Source of the DNA: Amycolatopsis coloradensis
Lineage (GTDB): Bacteria > Actinomycetota > Actinomycetes > Mycobacteriales > Pseudonocardiaceae
Assembly: GCF_037997115.1 (NCBI RefSeq)
Contig: NZ_CP150484.1
Span: forward strand, 694,121 to 758,120
Direction of reading: 5' to 3'
DNA: 64,000 nt
Shown here: one piece after another, positions 1-7,376 of the stretch
How positions within the stretch are numbered: position 1 is the stretch's first letter
Layout: every line of letters begins with the position of its first letter
Translations under genes and position numbers: made by a program
The notes under the pieces: generated by a model
Database searches by the model: none
Told to the model about the DNA's origin: nothing
Seen by the model: the letters and a program-made list of their open reading frames with translations, nothing else

Positions 1-1
1 A

Positions 2-42
2 AAAGGCCCCCTCATCGCAAATTTTGCGATGAAGGGGCCTTT
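2..42. terminator. bidirectional terminator hairpin after glyS
   Basis: A 20-nt arm (2-21) pairs with 23-42 with a single mismatch around one central T. The outer part is AAAGGCCCC/GGGGCCTTT and the core is GCAAATTTTGC. It lies just beyond the glyS stop codon and is flanked by A and T runs, so it could terminate transcription from both sides. The same core and single-T centre recur in the hairpin at 5102-5158. Confidence 0.75.
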
Positions 43-62
43 CATGTCATGGGCCGAGTGCG

Positions 63-1451
63 TCAGGCGCCGATCAGGCGCCCCGCCAGATACGACTCCA
101 GCTTGTCGATCGCGACCCGCTCCTGCGCCATGGTGTCGCGCTCCCGCACGGTCACCGCGTGGTCGTTGAGCGAATCGAAGTCGACGGTGACGCAGTACGG
201 CGTACCGATCTCGTCCTGGCGCCGGTAACGGCGGCCGATCGCGCCGGCGTCATCGAAGTCGGCGTTCCAGTGCTTGCGCAGCGCCGCGGCGACATCGCGC
301 GCCTTCGGCGTGAGATCGGCGTTGCGCGACAACGGGAGCACGGCGACCTTGAACGGCGCGAGCCGGTAGTCCAGCTTGAGCACCGCGCGGGTGTCGGTGC
401 TGCCCTTGGCGTTCGGCACCTCTTCCTCGTGGTAGGCGTCGACGAGGAACGCCATCATCGACCGGCCGACACCGGCCGCGGGCTCGATGACGAACGGGCG
501 GAACCGCTGCTTCGTGGCCTGGTCGAAGAACGACAGGTCGACGCCGGAGTGGTTCGAGTGCGTCGTGAGGTCGAAGTCGGTGCGGTTCGCGATGCCTTCG
601 AGTTCGCCCCATTCCTGGCCGGCGTTGAACGCGAAGCGGTACTCGATGTCGACGGTGCGCTTCGAGTAGTGGGAGAGCTTTTCCTTCGGGTGCTCGTAGA
701 GGCGGAGGTTGTCCGCCTTGATCCCGAGGTCCTTGTACCACTCGGTGCGCGCGTCGATCCAGTACTGGTGCCAGGTCTCGTCCTCGCCCGGCTCGACGAA
801 GAACTCCATCTCCATCTGCTCGAACTCGCGCGTGCGGAAGATGAAGTTGCCCGGCGTGATCTCGTTCCGGAACGATTTGCCGATCTGGCCGATGCCGAAC
901 GGCGGCTTCTTGCGCGCCGCGGTCTGCACGTTGAGGAAGTTGATGAAGATGCCCTGCGCGGTCTCCGGGCGGAGGTAGTGCACGCCTTCCTCGGACTCGA
1001 CCGGGCCGAGGTAGGTCTTGAGCATCATGTTGAAGTCACGCGGCGCGGTGTACTGCCCGCGGGTGCCGCAGTTCGGGCACGGCACCTCGGACAGGTCGTC
1101 CTCGGACACCTCCTTGCCCGAGCGGGCGGAGAAGTCCTCGGCCAGCTGGTCGGCGCGGAAACGCTTGTGGCAGGACAGACATTCGATCAGCGGGTCGGTG
1201 AAGACGTCGAGGTGACCCGACGCGACCCACACCTGGCGCGGCAGGATCACCGAGGAGTCGAGGCCGACGACGTCGTCGCGGCTCTGCACGACGGTCTTCC
1301 ACCACTGGCGCTTGATGTTGTCCTTGAGTTCGACACCGAGGGGCCCGTAGTCCCACGCCGACTTGGTACCGCCGTAGATCTCTCCACACGGGAAAACGAA
1401 GCCTCGACGCTTGCACAGGCTGACGACGGTCTCAATGGTGTTGGCGGGCAC
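63..1451 (-). CDS. glyS: glycyl-tRNA synthetase (alpha2 class II type)
   Basis: Charges tRNA-Gly with glycine in the cytosol. The 462-residue length fits the homodimeric bacterial/eukaryal type rather than the alpha2beta2 type. Motif 1 is near residues 35-51 ([11 protein letters not shown]). A structural zinc site is formed by C91/C94 and C125/C128. Motif 2 covers 186-217 ([12 protein letters not shown], then [14 protein letters not shown]), motif 3 is PAAGVGRS (324-331), and the anticodon-binding domain starts near [14 protein letters not shown] (364-377). The start is GTG with GGAG about six bases upstream. It is followed by the 2-42 terminator. The position next to smtB/zur matches the mycobacterial order. 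Confidence 0.97.
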   Translation of the reverse strand: MPANTIETVVSLCKRRGFVFPCGEIYGGTKSAWDYGPLGVELKDNIKRQWWKTVVQSRDDVVGLDSSVILPRQVWVASGHLDVFTDPLIECLSCHKRFRADQLAEDFSARSGKEVSEDDLSEVPCPNCGTRGQYTAPRDFNMMLKTYLGPVESEEGVHYLRPETAQGIFINFLNVQTAARKKPPFGIGQIGKSFRNEITPGNFIFRTREFEQMEMEFFVEPGEDETWHQYWIDARTEWYKDLGIKADNLRLYEHPKEKLSHYSKRTVDIEYRFAFNAGQEWGELEGIANRTDFDLTTHSNHSGVDLSFFDQATKQRFRPFVIEPAAGVGRSMMAFLVDAYHEEEVPNAKGSTDTRAVLKLDYRLAPFKVAVLPLSRNADLTPKARDVAAALRKHWNADFDDAGAIGRRYRRQDEIGTPYCVTVDFDSLNDHAVTVRERDTMAQERVAIDKLESYLAGRLIGA

Positions 1452-1468
1452 TCCACGCTCCGAAGCAT

Positions 1469-1517
1469 GCGGGGACGGGTATGGACTAGAAGGACAAGAC
1501 TAACCGCCCGTCCCCGC
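1469..1517 (-). promoter_or_regulatory. inverted repeat in the sortase-glyS intergenic leader
   Basis: An 11-bp perfect inverted repeat (GCGGGGACGGG at 1469-1479, its complement at 1507-1517) sits between the stop of the upstream sortase gene and the glyS start, on the strand that reads into glyS. It may be a terminator of the sortase transcript or a leader hairpin of glyS. No T-box specifier or antiterminator bulge was recognised. Confidence 0.4.
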
Positions 1518-1542
1518 ACGACCTCCGGCGAGGTCGGACCGC

Positions 1543-2205
1543 TCAGGGCCTGCTGACCAAGGAGGCGGTGACGATGCGGTTGTCCTCGTAACCGTCGGTC
1601 CCGCCGACGTACTCGCCACCGCAGGTGACCAGCACCAGCCGATGCGGCCCGTCCGGTCCGAACAGCTTCTCCGCCTGCTCGGCCAGCTTCGTCTTGTGCA
1701 CGGTGACGATCTCGCCGATCTTGTAGACCCACTTGCCGCCGTCGGTGTCGACGAGGTCGACCTGCTGGCCGGTCTTGAGCCGCCACAGTTCGTCGAACGG
1801 GCCCTTCTTCCCCTTCCAGTTCACATGCCCGGAAAGCAGGGAAGCCCCCTGGCCGGCGCCCAGTTTCGCGCCCCACCAGGTGGCTTCGTCGAGACCCTCG
1901 GGGATGGGGAGGGTCCCGTCCGCGGTCAGTTCCTTGCGGATCAGTTTCGCCGTGCCGCCGCCGGGGAGCCTGACCGTGCCGGGCGCCTGTCCCGTGTCCG
2001 CCGGAGCCTGGGGTGTCTGCACCGACGACGTGGTCACCTGGTCCTGGGCGGCCGCGACGACGGAATCACTCTTTCCGGTGAAAACCAGCACCGCGACCAC
2101 GGCCACCACCACGAAGATCGCGCCACCGGCGAGGATCCAGCCCAGGCCGGAACGCTTTTTCGGCCGCACCTCGCTCGCCGTACCGTCGTCGAACTGTCCC
2201 ACCAT
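1543..2205 (-). CDS. membrane-anchored sortase (class E/F-like)
   Basis: 220-residue type II membrane protein: a short cytoplasmic N-terminus, one TM helix (about 22-43), an Ala/Gln/Pro linker, and a sortase beta-barrel from about residue 75. The catalytic triad is visible as H127 (SGHVNW), C195 (VTCGG) and R210 (DNRIV). Sortases cleave a C-terminal sorting signal and transfer the protein to an amine acceptor on the cell wall or another substrate. The ATG start has AAGGAG at 9-nt spacing. It is clearly paralogous to the next gene upstream (2322-2951), which argues for tandem duplication with possible substrate specialisation. The exact sortase class cannot be fixed by eye. Confidence 0.9.
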   Translation of the reverse strand: MVGQFDDGTASEVRPKKRSGLGWILAGGAIFVVVAVVAVLVFTGKSDSVVAAAQDQVTTSSVQTPQAPADTGQAPGTVRLPGGGTAKLIRKELTADGTLPIPEGLDEATWWGAKLGAGQGASLLSGHVNWKGKKGPFDELWRLKTGQQVDLVDTDGGKWVYKIGEIVTVHKTKLAEQAEKLFGPDGPHRLVLVTCGGEYVGGTDGYEDNRIVTASLVSRP

Positions 2206-2295
2206 CGGGTATTACTCCTTGCTCGCGTCAAGCCGCCGGAGCGGCCGGTGTGGCTAGACACGCGACGCGAGCCGAGAGAGGTTGCACCGACTTCC

Positions 2296-2317
2296 CGCAT
2301 TTCGTCCTCTGAATGCG
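2296..2317. repeat. orphan half of a dispersed 22-bp hairpin arm
   Basis: These 22 bases (beginning CGCATTTCGTCC and ending CTGAATGCG) are identical to the left arm of the perfect hairpin at 35646-35696. Here the complementary arm is absent. It lies between the two sortase genes, directly after the stop codon of the upstream one. It looks like a remnant of a mobile or homogenised intergenic terminator element. Confidence 0.6.
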
Positions 2318-2321
2318 GTAG

Positions 2322-2951
2322 TCAGGCGGGCGGCCCGGAAACGAGAGTCGCGACGATGACCCGGTTGTCCCGGTAGCCGTCCGTTCCCCCGAGGTAGTCG
2401 CCACCGCAGGTGACCAGCACCAGCCGGTGCGGCCCGCTCTGCGCGAACAGCTTCGCCGCCCGCGCGGGCAGGTCGTTCTTGTGCACGGTGACGACCTCGC
2501 GCACGCGATAGACCCAGATGCCGCCCGCCGCGTCGCTGACGGCCACCTCCTGGCCCTCGTGCATCCGCCACAGCTCGTCGAAGGGCCCTTTGACGCCGCC
2601 CCAGTTGACGTGCCCGGAGATCAGCGACGTACCCGCTTCGGCGCCGAGCCGCGCACCCCACCACGCCGCGTCGGCGAGGCCGCGCGGGATCGGGAGGACA
2701 CCGTGGGAGGTGACTTCGGAGCGGACGAGTTTCGCCGATCCGCCTTCGGGCAGGCGGATCGTGCCGGGCCGCTGCCCCCGTTTCGAACTGTCGGCGGGCA
2801 GCGCCAAGGGAGCTCCGTCCTCGCCCGGCATGACCGCGGGTTCCGCGAACGAGACCACCGGTTCCGGCGGGATCCAGGTCAGCACGACGACGCCCGCTGA
2901 GATGGCGAGCGCGGCGACGACGGCGGACAGTGCCGCCAGCCAGGACCGCAC
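2322..2951 (-). CDS. sortase paralogue coupled to a secreted membrane-anchored protein
   Basis: 209 residues: an N-terminal TM or signal-anchor (about 5-26), a linker, and a sortase domain with the triad H114 (SGHVNW), C182 (VTCGG) and R197 (DNRV). The C-terminal two thirds align closely with the sortase at 1543-2205, for example KGPFDELWR, VTVHK and GPHRLVLVTCGG. The gene starts 7 bp after the stop of the secreted protein gene (2959-4032), so the two are almost certainly cotranscribed, and that protein is the first candidate substrate or partner. Confidence 0.9.
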   Translation of the reverse strand: MRSWLAALSAVVAALAISAGVVVLTWIPPEPVVSFAEPAVMPGEDGAPLALPADSSKRGQRPGTIRLPEGGSAKLVRSEVTSHGVLPIPRGLADAAWWGARLGAEAGTSLISGHVNWGGVKGPFDELWRMHEGQEVAVSDAAGGIWVYRVREVVTVHKNDLPARAAKLFAQSGPHRLVLVTCGGDYLGGTDGYRDNRVIVATLVSGPPA

Positions 2952-2958
2952 GGGGCCG

Positions 2959-4032
2959 CTACTTCTCCCGGACCGGCACGGGCTTGCGACGGCGGAGCAG
3001 CAGCATGGCCGCGGCGCCGATCACGATGCCGCCGCCCAGCAGCCCGAGCCCGACCACGGTCCGCGTCGAGTCCGCGTTCTGCGGCGGGATACCGCCTGCG
3101 GGCACCGTCCCCGGCACCGCGGGCTGCGCGGGCGCCGCGCCCGGTCCCGTACCGCCGGCGGGCTTCGCCACGAAGTTCCTCGGGATACCGCAGCTCACGC
3201 CGCCGAGCACGATCGTCGTGCGGGCCTCGCGCAGATCCTTGTCCTCCTCGTCGCGCACGTGCGTGACGACGTCGACCTTCCAGCCCGCCACCGCGGTCAC
3301 GTCACCGGCGCGCCAGCCGTCCTGCCGGATGAGCTGGTCGAAGGCGGTCACCCGCGACACCGTCAGGTCGGAGGTGGTCTTGTCCTTGCTGGCCGTCTTG
3401 TCGATCCCACCGGTCGACGGCGGGCCGAGCTTGAGTCCCTTGACGTCGATACCCGAAGCGCCGGACGGCTTCAGGTCACCGTTCTGGTCCCGCACCCAGA
3501 TCTTGCCCACGCTCGTCGACGACGTCGCCTTGCCAGGCGAGGAGCAGTCGACGGAGCTCTTCGCGCCTTCGAGCACCAGCACGGTGTTGTCGATGGGCTT
3601 CGCGCCGCCGCGCCCGTTGTCGATGAGGGCGTAGTTGCTCTCCGCGACCGCCGTCGGGACCGTGGTCTGCTGCAGCGCGGCGATCACGTTGTGGTCGCGG
3701 CTGGCGATCCCGGCCGGGAAGGGGCTCTGATCGCCGTAACGGCCAAGGTTGATCGCCCATTGGTCACCGAGGGTGGTCCGCTCACCGGCGTCACGCGGGA
3801 CGACGGTGCGGTCCGGGGAGAGTTTCGACTGGCCGGGGGTCAACGGCGAACGCTGGGTCTCGGTGATCAGTGATCCCGGGTTCCCGATGCGCACCGACGC
3901 CACGTTCGCGAACGACACGGGACCGGTCTTCTCATCGACGGCCTGCGTCGTCTGCGCCGAGGCGAGCCCCGGAACCGACGCCAAAGCGATGGCCGCCGTC
4001 GCGGCGGCCAGCTTCGTCACGAAACGAGTCAT
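2959..4032 (-). CDS. secreted protein with C-terminal membrane anchor, sortase-linked
   Basis: 357 residues with a Sec signal peptide (MTRF to about A26, cleavage near ASA-QT), an extracellular domain with only two cysteines (C163, C281; possibly one disulfide), a Pro/Gly/Ala-rich stalk (about 290-320), a TM helix (about 325-346) and a basic tail (LLRRRKPVPVREK). This is the architecture of a sortase substrate, and the next gene is a sortase. No LPXTG or LAXTG motif is visible before the helix; the stalk reads PPQNADSTRT. The layout resembles Streptomyces LAETG-anchored proteins of the SCO1860 type, but homology is not asserted. Function unknown. Confidence 0.85.
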   Translation of the reverse strand: MTRFVTKLAAATAAIALASVPGLASAQTTQAVDEKTGPVSFANVASVRIGNPGSLITETQRSPLTPGQSKLSPDRTVVPRDAGERTTLGDQWAINLGRYGDQSPFPAGIASRDHNVIAALQQTTVPTAVAESNYALIDNGRGGAKPIDNTVLVLEGAKSSVDCSSPGKATSSTSVGKIWVRDQNGDLKPSGASGIDVKGLKLGPPSTGGIDKTASKDKTTSDLTVSRVTAFDQLIRQDGWRAGDVTAVAGWKVDVVTHVRDEEDKDLREARTTIVLGGVSCGIPRNFVAKPAGGTGPGAAPAQPAVPGTVPAGGIPPQNADSTRTVVGLGLLGGGIVIGAAAMLLLRRRKPVPVREK

Positions 4033-4256
4033 GTCTCCCCACTGCCTCTCGGGCTCTCAGAGCGCGGTCGTCAGCGAGAAGCGACGAAACGCTCCGCGAC
4101 AACCTTGCACCGTCGGCGACGACATGCGAAGCGGAATGGCCATTTCTCCGCGAACTCACCCGAATGGAGCAGTAACGCCGCCACCGAGTGGTCGCCCGGT
4201 CGGCGAACAGACCACCCGGGACGGGAACACTAAGATGGACTGGACTGTTACTGGCA

Positions 4257-4273
4257 ATGACTTCGGAAATCAT
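4257..4273. promoter_or_regulatory. candidate metalloregulator operator of the arsR-zur operon
   Basis: A 17-bp palindrome (ATGACTTC-G-GAAATCAT; 7 of 8 arm positions match) lies between a -10-like TAAGAT (4231-4236) and the preferred ArsR start codon at 4290. It would therefore cover the transcription start or early leader. That placement suits autorepression by the SmtB-like protein or by Zur. This is inference from position and symmetry only. Confidence 0.45.
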
Positions 4274-4289
4274 GAACATGGAGGCGGCG

Positions 4290-4673
4290 ATGGCTACGGT
4301 GACCCCGGACTCGGCCGCCCCGGGCCTCTCGGAAGACCCCGGACCGCATTCGTCGGCCCGTCCCCCCGCCGAACCCGCCGTATCGGCCTCGCCCGCCGTC
4401 CTCGCGGACGCCGGCGACCTGCTCCGGGCACTCGCCGCACCCGTGCGCATCGCCATCGTGCTGCAGCTGCGTAACGCGGACCGGTGCGTCCACGAACTGG
4501 TGGACACGCTCGATGTCGCGCAGCCGCTGATCAGCCAGCACCTGCGGGTACTGAAGACCGCGGGTGTCGTACAGGGTGAGCGACGCGGCCGTGAGGTGGT
4601 GTACCGGCTGGTCGACGATCACCTTGCGCATATCGTGGTGGACGCCGTAGCCCACGTTCAGGAGGGGAAGTGA
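4290..4673 (+). CDS. smtB: SmtB/CzrA-type zinc-sensing ArsR repressor
   Basis: Winged-helix metalloregulator of about 127 residues. The DNA-recognition helix region is ISQHLRVLKTAG (81-92). The C-terminal helix carries the alpha-5 metal site D109-x-H111-(10)-H122-x2-E125, the exact DxH(10)HxxE spacing of SmtB/CzrA zinc sensors; on zinc binding such proteins leave DNA. The ATG at 4290 is chosen because GGAGG (4280-4284) precedes it by 5 nt; in-frame ATGs at 4257, 4272 and 4278 lack a comparable site. It overlaps or abuts zur, as smtB-furB do in mycobacteria, where the pair adjusts zinc uptake and efflux together. Confidence 0.92.
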   Translation: MATVTPDSAAPGLSEDPGPHSSARPPAEPAVSASPAVLADAGDLLRALAAPVRIAIVLQLRNADRCVHELVDTLDVAQPLISQHLRVLKTAGVVQGERRGREVVYRLVDDHLAHIVVDAVAHVQEGK

Positions 4674-4675
4674 GC

Positions 4676-5089
4676 ATGAGTCCGACGACGGCCAACAGTT
4701 CCGCGCCGGTGCCGGGACGCCGGTCGACGAAACAGCGGGCCGCCGTGGTCGAGCTGCTCAAGGAGATCGACGACTTCCGTTCCGCCCAGGAACTGCACGA
4801 CGAGCTGCGCAAACGCGGCGACGGGATCGGGCTCACCACGGTCTACCGGACGCTGCAGTCGCTCTCGGAGGCGGGCGAGATCGACGTCCTGCGCACCGAC
4901 ACCGGCGAGGCCATCTACCGGCGCTGCTCGTCGCACCACCACCATCACCTGGTGTGCCGGCTCTGCGGCAGCACCGTCGAGGTCGAGGGACCGGCCGTGG
5001 AGCGGTGGGCCGAGAAGATCGCCTCGGAGCACGGCTTCTCCGACATCAGCCACACCGTGGAGATCGTCGGGACCTGCTCGAACCACTGA
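4676..5089 (+). CDS. zur: Zur (FurB) zinc uptake regulator
   Basis: 137-residue Fur-family repressor. The winged helix includes LTTVYRTLQSLSEAGEIDVLR (given here as LTTVYRTLQSL plus EAGEIDVLR), followed by the His-rich hinge HHHHH and the structural zinc pair C94/C97 (CRLCG). The usual second C-terminal CxxC pair is replaced by C134-S-N-H137 at the very end. ATG 4676 has GGAGG (4661-4665) at 10 nt; a GTG at 4670 overlapping the arsR stop is an alternative. With zinc bound, Zur represses zinc-uptake genes; the adjacent DUF318/DUF1980 pair is a likely target. Confidence 0.93.
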   Translation: MSPTTANSSAPVPGRRSTKQRAAVVELLKEIDDFRSAQELHDELRKRGDGIGLTTVYRTLQSLSEAGEIDVLRTDTGEAIYRRCSSHHHHHLVCRLCGSTVEVEGPAVERWAEKIASEHGFSDISHTVEIVGTCSNH

Positions 5090-5101
5090 CGCCCTCTAGT
5101 A

Positions 5102-5158
5102 GTGCGATGAAGGACGCTTTCATAGCAAATTTTGCTGTGAAAGCGTCCTTCATCGCAC
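5102..5158. terminator. 28-bp near-perfect hairpin between convergent zur and DUF1980 genes
   Basis: The arm 5102-5129 (GTGCGATGAAGGACGCTTTC...) pairs with 5131-5158 with a single mismatch around a central T at 5130. It sits in the convergent gap and should terminate both transcripts. The centre GCAAATTTTGC is shared with the glyS terminator at 2-42. Confidence 0.8.
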
Positions 5159-5177
5159 GCCGCAGGGGGGGGCGCGG

Positions 5178-5903
5178 TCAGTACTCGTAGGGGTCCTTCG
5201 GCGCCGGCACCTGCCGCACCGAGGTGAGCGTCAAGTCCGGCATGTAGCTGTTCTCCCGCACCGCGGTCCCCGGCACGACCGTCCCGGTGACCTCCAGCCA
5301 GGTGTCGTCGCCGAATCCCGACGCGCCCTCGCCCACCATCCGCACGGTGATCGGGAAGGCGTCGGCGGCGCAGCAGCCGATCACCATCCTGGCCAGCATC
5401 GTGTTGCCCTCGTTGTGCACCACGAACCCGGACAGCCGCACCGTCCGCCCGTTCAGGCTGCCGCTCTTGTCCCAGCCCGCCCGGCTGACGAACTCGTTGA
5501 CCTCCAACGGGACCACGTCCCCGGCGGGCAGGGGCGGGAAGGCGGCCGCGTTGCTCGCCGAAGCGCTTTGCGGCGCCCTGGCCTCGGTGCGGGTCACCGA
5601 ATCGGCGCCCAGCGCGGGCGGCGCGACCAGGAACACGGCCAGCACCGGCACCATCAGCAGCCAGGCCGACCGGGTGTTGTGGTCGTGCGCGTGGACGTCC
5701 CCGGACACGACGGCGGCGGCCCGCGCGGCCAGCAGGTCACGGACGATCGCGACCGCGCCCAGCGCGACCATCACCGCGCCGCCGGCGATGATCCACGGCT
5801 GTTGCGCGGGTTTGACGTAGCGCAGGTAGTCGCCGTTGATCGTGATCTTGAGCAGCGCCCCGCCGAGCAGGATCAGGAGGATGTTCTGGGTCTCGCGTTT
5901 CAC
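5178..5903 (-). CDS. TIGR03943/DUF1980 family membrane protein, zinc-linked
   Basis: 241 residues: two N-terminal TM helices (about 8-24 and 36-54), a His/Asp-rich loop (HAHDHN, 71-76), a third TM (about 81-99), and a soluble C-terminal domain containing the paired cysteines C177/C178 in IGCCAADAFP, a signature of this family. The start ATG overlaps the stop of the upstream DUF318 permease by 4 nt (ATGA), so the two are translationally coupled and probably work as one complex. Families like this pair are repeatedly associated with metal-regulated loci; the cargo is not established. Context (zur, smtB) favours zinc. Confidence 0.85.
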   Translation of the reverse strand: MKRETQNILLILLGGALLKITINGDYLRYVKPAQQPWIIAGGAVMVALGAVAIVRDLLAARAAAVVSGDVHAHDHNTRSAWLLMVPVLAVFLVAPPALGADSVTRTEARAPQSASASNAAAFPPLPAGDVVPLEVNEFVSRAGWDKSGSLNGRTVRLSGFVVHNEGNTMLARMVIGCCAADAFPITVRMVGEGASGFGDDTWLEVTGTVVPGTAVRENSYMPDLTLTSVRQVPAPKDPYEY

Positions 5904-6916
5904 GCGCCACCTCCGAGGATGAGCACGCCGGAGACGACGGCGCAGGAGAGCGCGACGACGAACGTCACAGGCGCGAACCGCAGCGCGAACGACTTGCCGA
6001 AGGTACCGGTCTGGAGCGCGAACAGCTTCACGTCGATCGCGGGCCCGACCACCAGGAACACCAGCTTCGGAAGCAGCGGCATCGCGGTCAGCGACGCGGC
6101 GACGAAGGCGTCGGCCTCACTGCACAGCGCCAGCACGACGGCGAGCACGGCCATCACCAGCACCCCGAGCACGATCTGCTCCCCCAGCACCCCGAACCAT
6201 TTGGCGGGCACCAGGACGTTCATCGCGGCGGCGATCATCGCGCCGAGCACGAGGAACCCGCCCGCCTCGACCAGGTCCGCCCGCGCGGTCTCGGCGAAGG
6301 TCTTCCAGCGCGAACCGTGCTGGACCTCGGGAAGACGCCGCAAAGCGCGCTCCGCTATCCAGTCGAGCTTCCCCCACTTCGCCCACAGCCAGCCCATCAC
6401 CATCGCCGTGGCGAGCGAACCGGCGAACCGGGCGAACACCATCTCCGGGTTCCCAGGGAACGCCACCGCGGTGGCCACCAGCACCACCGGGTTCACCGCG
6501 GGCGCGGCCAGCAGGAACGTCAGCGCGGCCGCGGGCGCGACACCCTGTCCGATCAGCCGCCGCGCGACGGGCACCGAGGCGCACTCACAACCCGGCAGCG
6601 CGACCCCGGCCAGCCCCGCGACACCGACCGCCGCGCCGGCCCGGCGAGGAAGCACCTTCTCCAGCACCCGCGCGGGCACGAACGCCGCGATCGCGCCACT
6701 GATCAGCACCCCGAGCACCAGGAACGGCAACGCCTGCACGCAGACCGCGACGAACACCGTCGAGCCCGTCCGCAGCGCGGGCACGTCGAACACCTGCTGG
6801 AGCCAGCTCTGCCCGAGGATCGCGATCAGCAGGATCGCGCAGAGCACCTCGATCGAGGTGATCTTGAACCGCCGGGCGGGCTTCCGCTCCGGGGCGCTCC
6901 TGGAAATGGTTTCCAT
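5900..6916 (-). CDS. DUF318/YraQ-type permease
   Basis: 338-residue polytopic membrane protein with about eight hydrophobic helices. Family hallmarks are the cysteine-bearing motif GCECASVPVARRL, PAVNPVVL in a helix pair, and CSEADAF in the second repeat. Permeases of this superfamily (UPF0718/ArsP-like) move metal or metalloid species. The annotated ATG has no clear Shine-Dalgarno sequence. The first five codons overlap the palindrome TGGAAATGGTTTCCA (6901-6915), which resembles an actinobacterial Zur box, so repression by zinc-Zur is plausible. Cotranscribed with the DUF1980 gene. Confidence 0.87.
   Translation of the reverse strand: METISRSAPERKPARRFKITSIEVLCAILLIAILGQSWLQQVFDVPALRTGSTVFVAVCVQALPFLVLGVLISGAIAAFVPARVLEKVLPRRAGAAVGVAGLAGVALPGCECASVPVARRLIGQGVAPAAALTFLLAAPAVNPVVLVATAVAFPGNPEMVFARFAGSLATAMVMGWLWAKWGKLDWIAERALRRLPEVQHGSRWKTFAETARADLVEAGGFLVLGAMIAAAMNVLVPAKWFGVLGEQIVLGVLVMAVLAVVLALCSEADAFVAASLTAMPLLPKLVFLVVGPAIDVKLFALQTGTFGKSFALRFAPVTFVVALSCAVVSGVLILGGGA
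6901..6915. promoter_or_regulatory. candidate Zur box overlapping the DUF318 start codon
   Basis: TGGAAATGGTTTCCA has perfect 6-bp arms (TGGAAA/TTTCCA). From memory the streptomycete Zur consensus is close to TGAAAATGATTTTCA, which matches at 12 of 15 positions. The box overlaps the annotated ATG (6914-6916). This would place an operator at the start of a leaderless or very short-leader transcript. Confidence 0.5.
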
Positions 6917-6953
6917 GCGCGCGATGATGCCAGGTGACCCTGCGTTCCGGCGG

Positions 6954-7376
6954 TCACTCCCCGGGAGCGGTCCCCAGCAGGTCCGAACGCAGCTGCGACG
7001 CCGTCGAGACGACCAGCATGAGCAGCGTTCCGAGCGGCGAGGGATCCATGCCCTCCGCCGGGAACGCGTACCTCAGCGTGATGTCGATGCCCTTCTCCGA
7101 GCGCACGACGCCGAGCGTCCCGAACAAGCCCTGTCCAGCGCGTTCCGCCGCCGAGGCCGCGATCGCCGGGTCGTCCGGCAGGTCCCAGGCGACGACGCAG
7201 GTCAGGCTCAGCACGGTCAGCCCTTCGGCCAGCCGGGTCGCCTGGATGACGCACGGGACGTCCGCGTGCGAGAAGGTCAGCGCGCCGTCGTCGTCGACGT
7301 GGACTTCGAGATAGCGCTCGAGGGCTTCCCGTGCCGACGTCAGCAACGCCGCCGTGTCCGCTGCTTCGGTGGTCAT
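6954..7376 (-). CDS. YbjN-like (type III chaperone fold) small acidic protein
   Basis: 140 residues starting at ATG 7374-7376, which overlaps the uppS stop (ATGA). An upstream extension into uppS is not needed. The sequence shows the alternating pattern of the YbjN/TY3-chaperone fold: an N-terminal helix ([18 protein letters not shown]), a strand-rich middle ([18 protein letters not shown]), and [21 protein letters not shown] near the end (given here in part as [10 protein letters not shown]). It occupies the position and size of M. tuberculosis Rv2360c beside uppS. Function unknown; possibly a chaperone-like binding protein. Confidence 0.75.
   Translation of the reverse strand: MTTEAADTAALLTSAREALERYLEVHVDDDGALTFSHADVPCVIQATRLAEGLTVLSLTCVVAWDLPDDPAIAASAAERAGQGLFGTLGVVRSEKGIDITLRYAFPAEGMDPSPLGTLLMLVVSTASQLRSDLLGTAPGE

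Noticed and set aside
1452-1542. T-box or glycine riboswitch upstream of glyS
   Set aside because: Only a simple inverted repeat is present. No T-box sequence, specifier loop or glycine-aptamer core was recognised.
2959-3050. LPXTG/LAETG sorting signal in the sortase-linked protein
   Set aside because: No such pentapeptide before the C-terminal helix; the architecture is suggestive but the motif is missing, so it is not annotated as a sorting signal.
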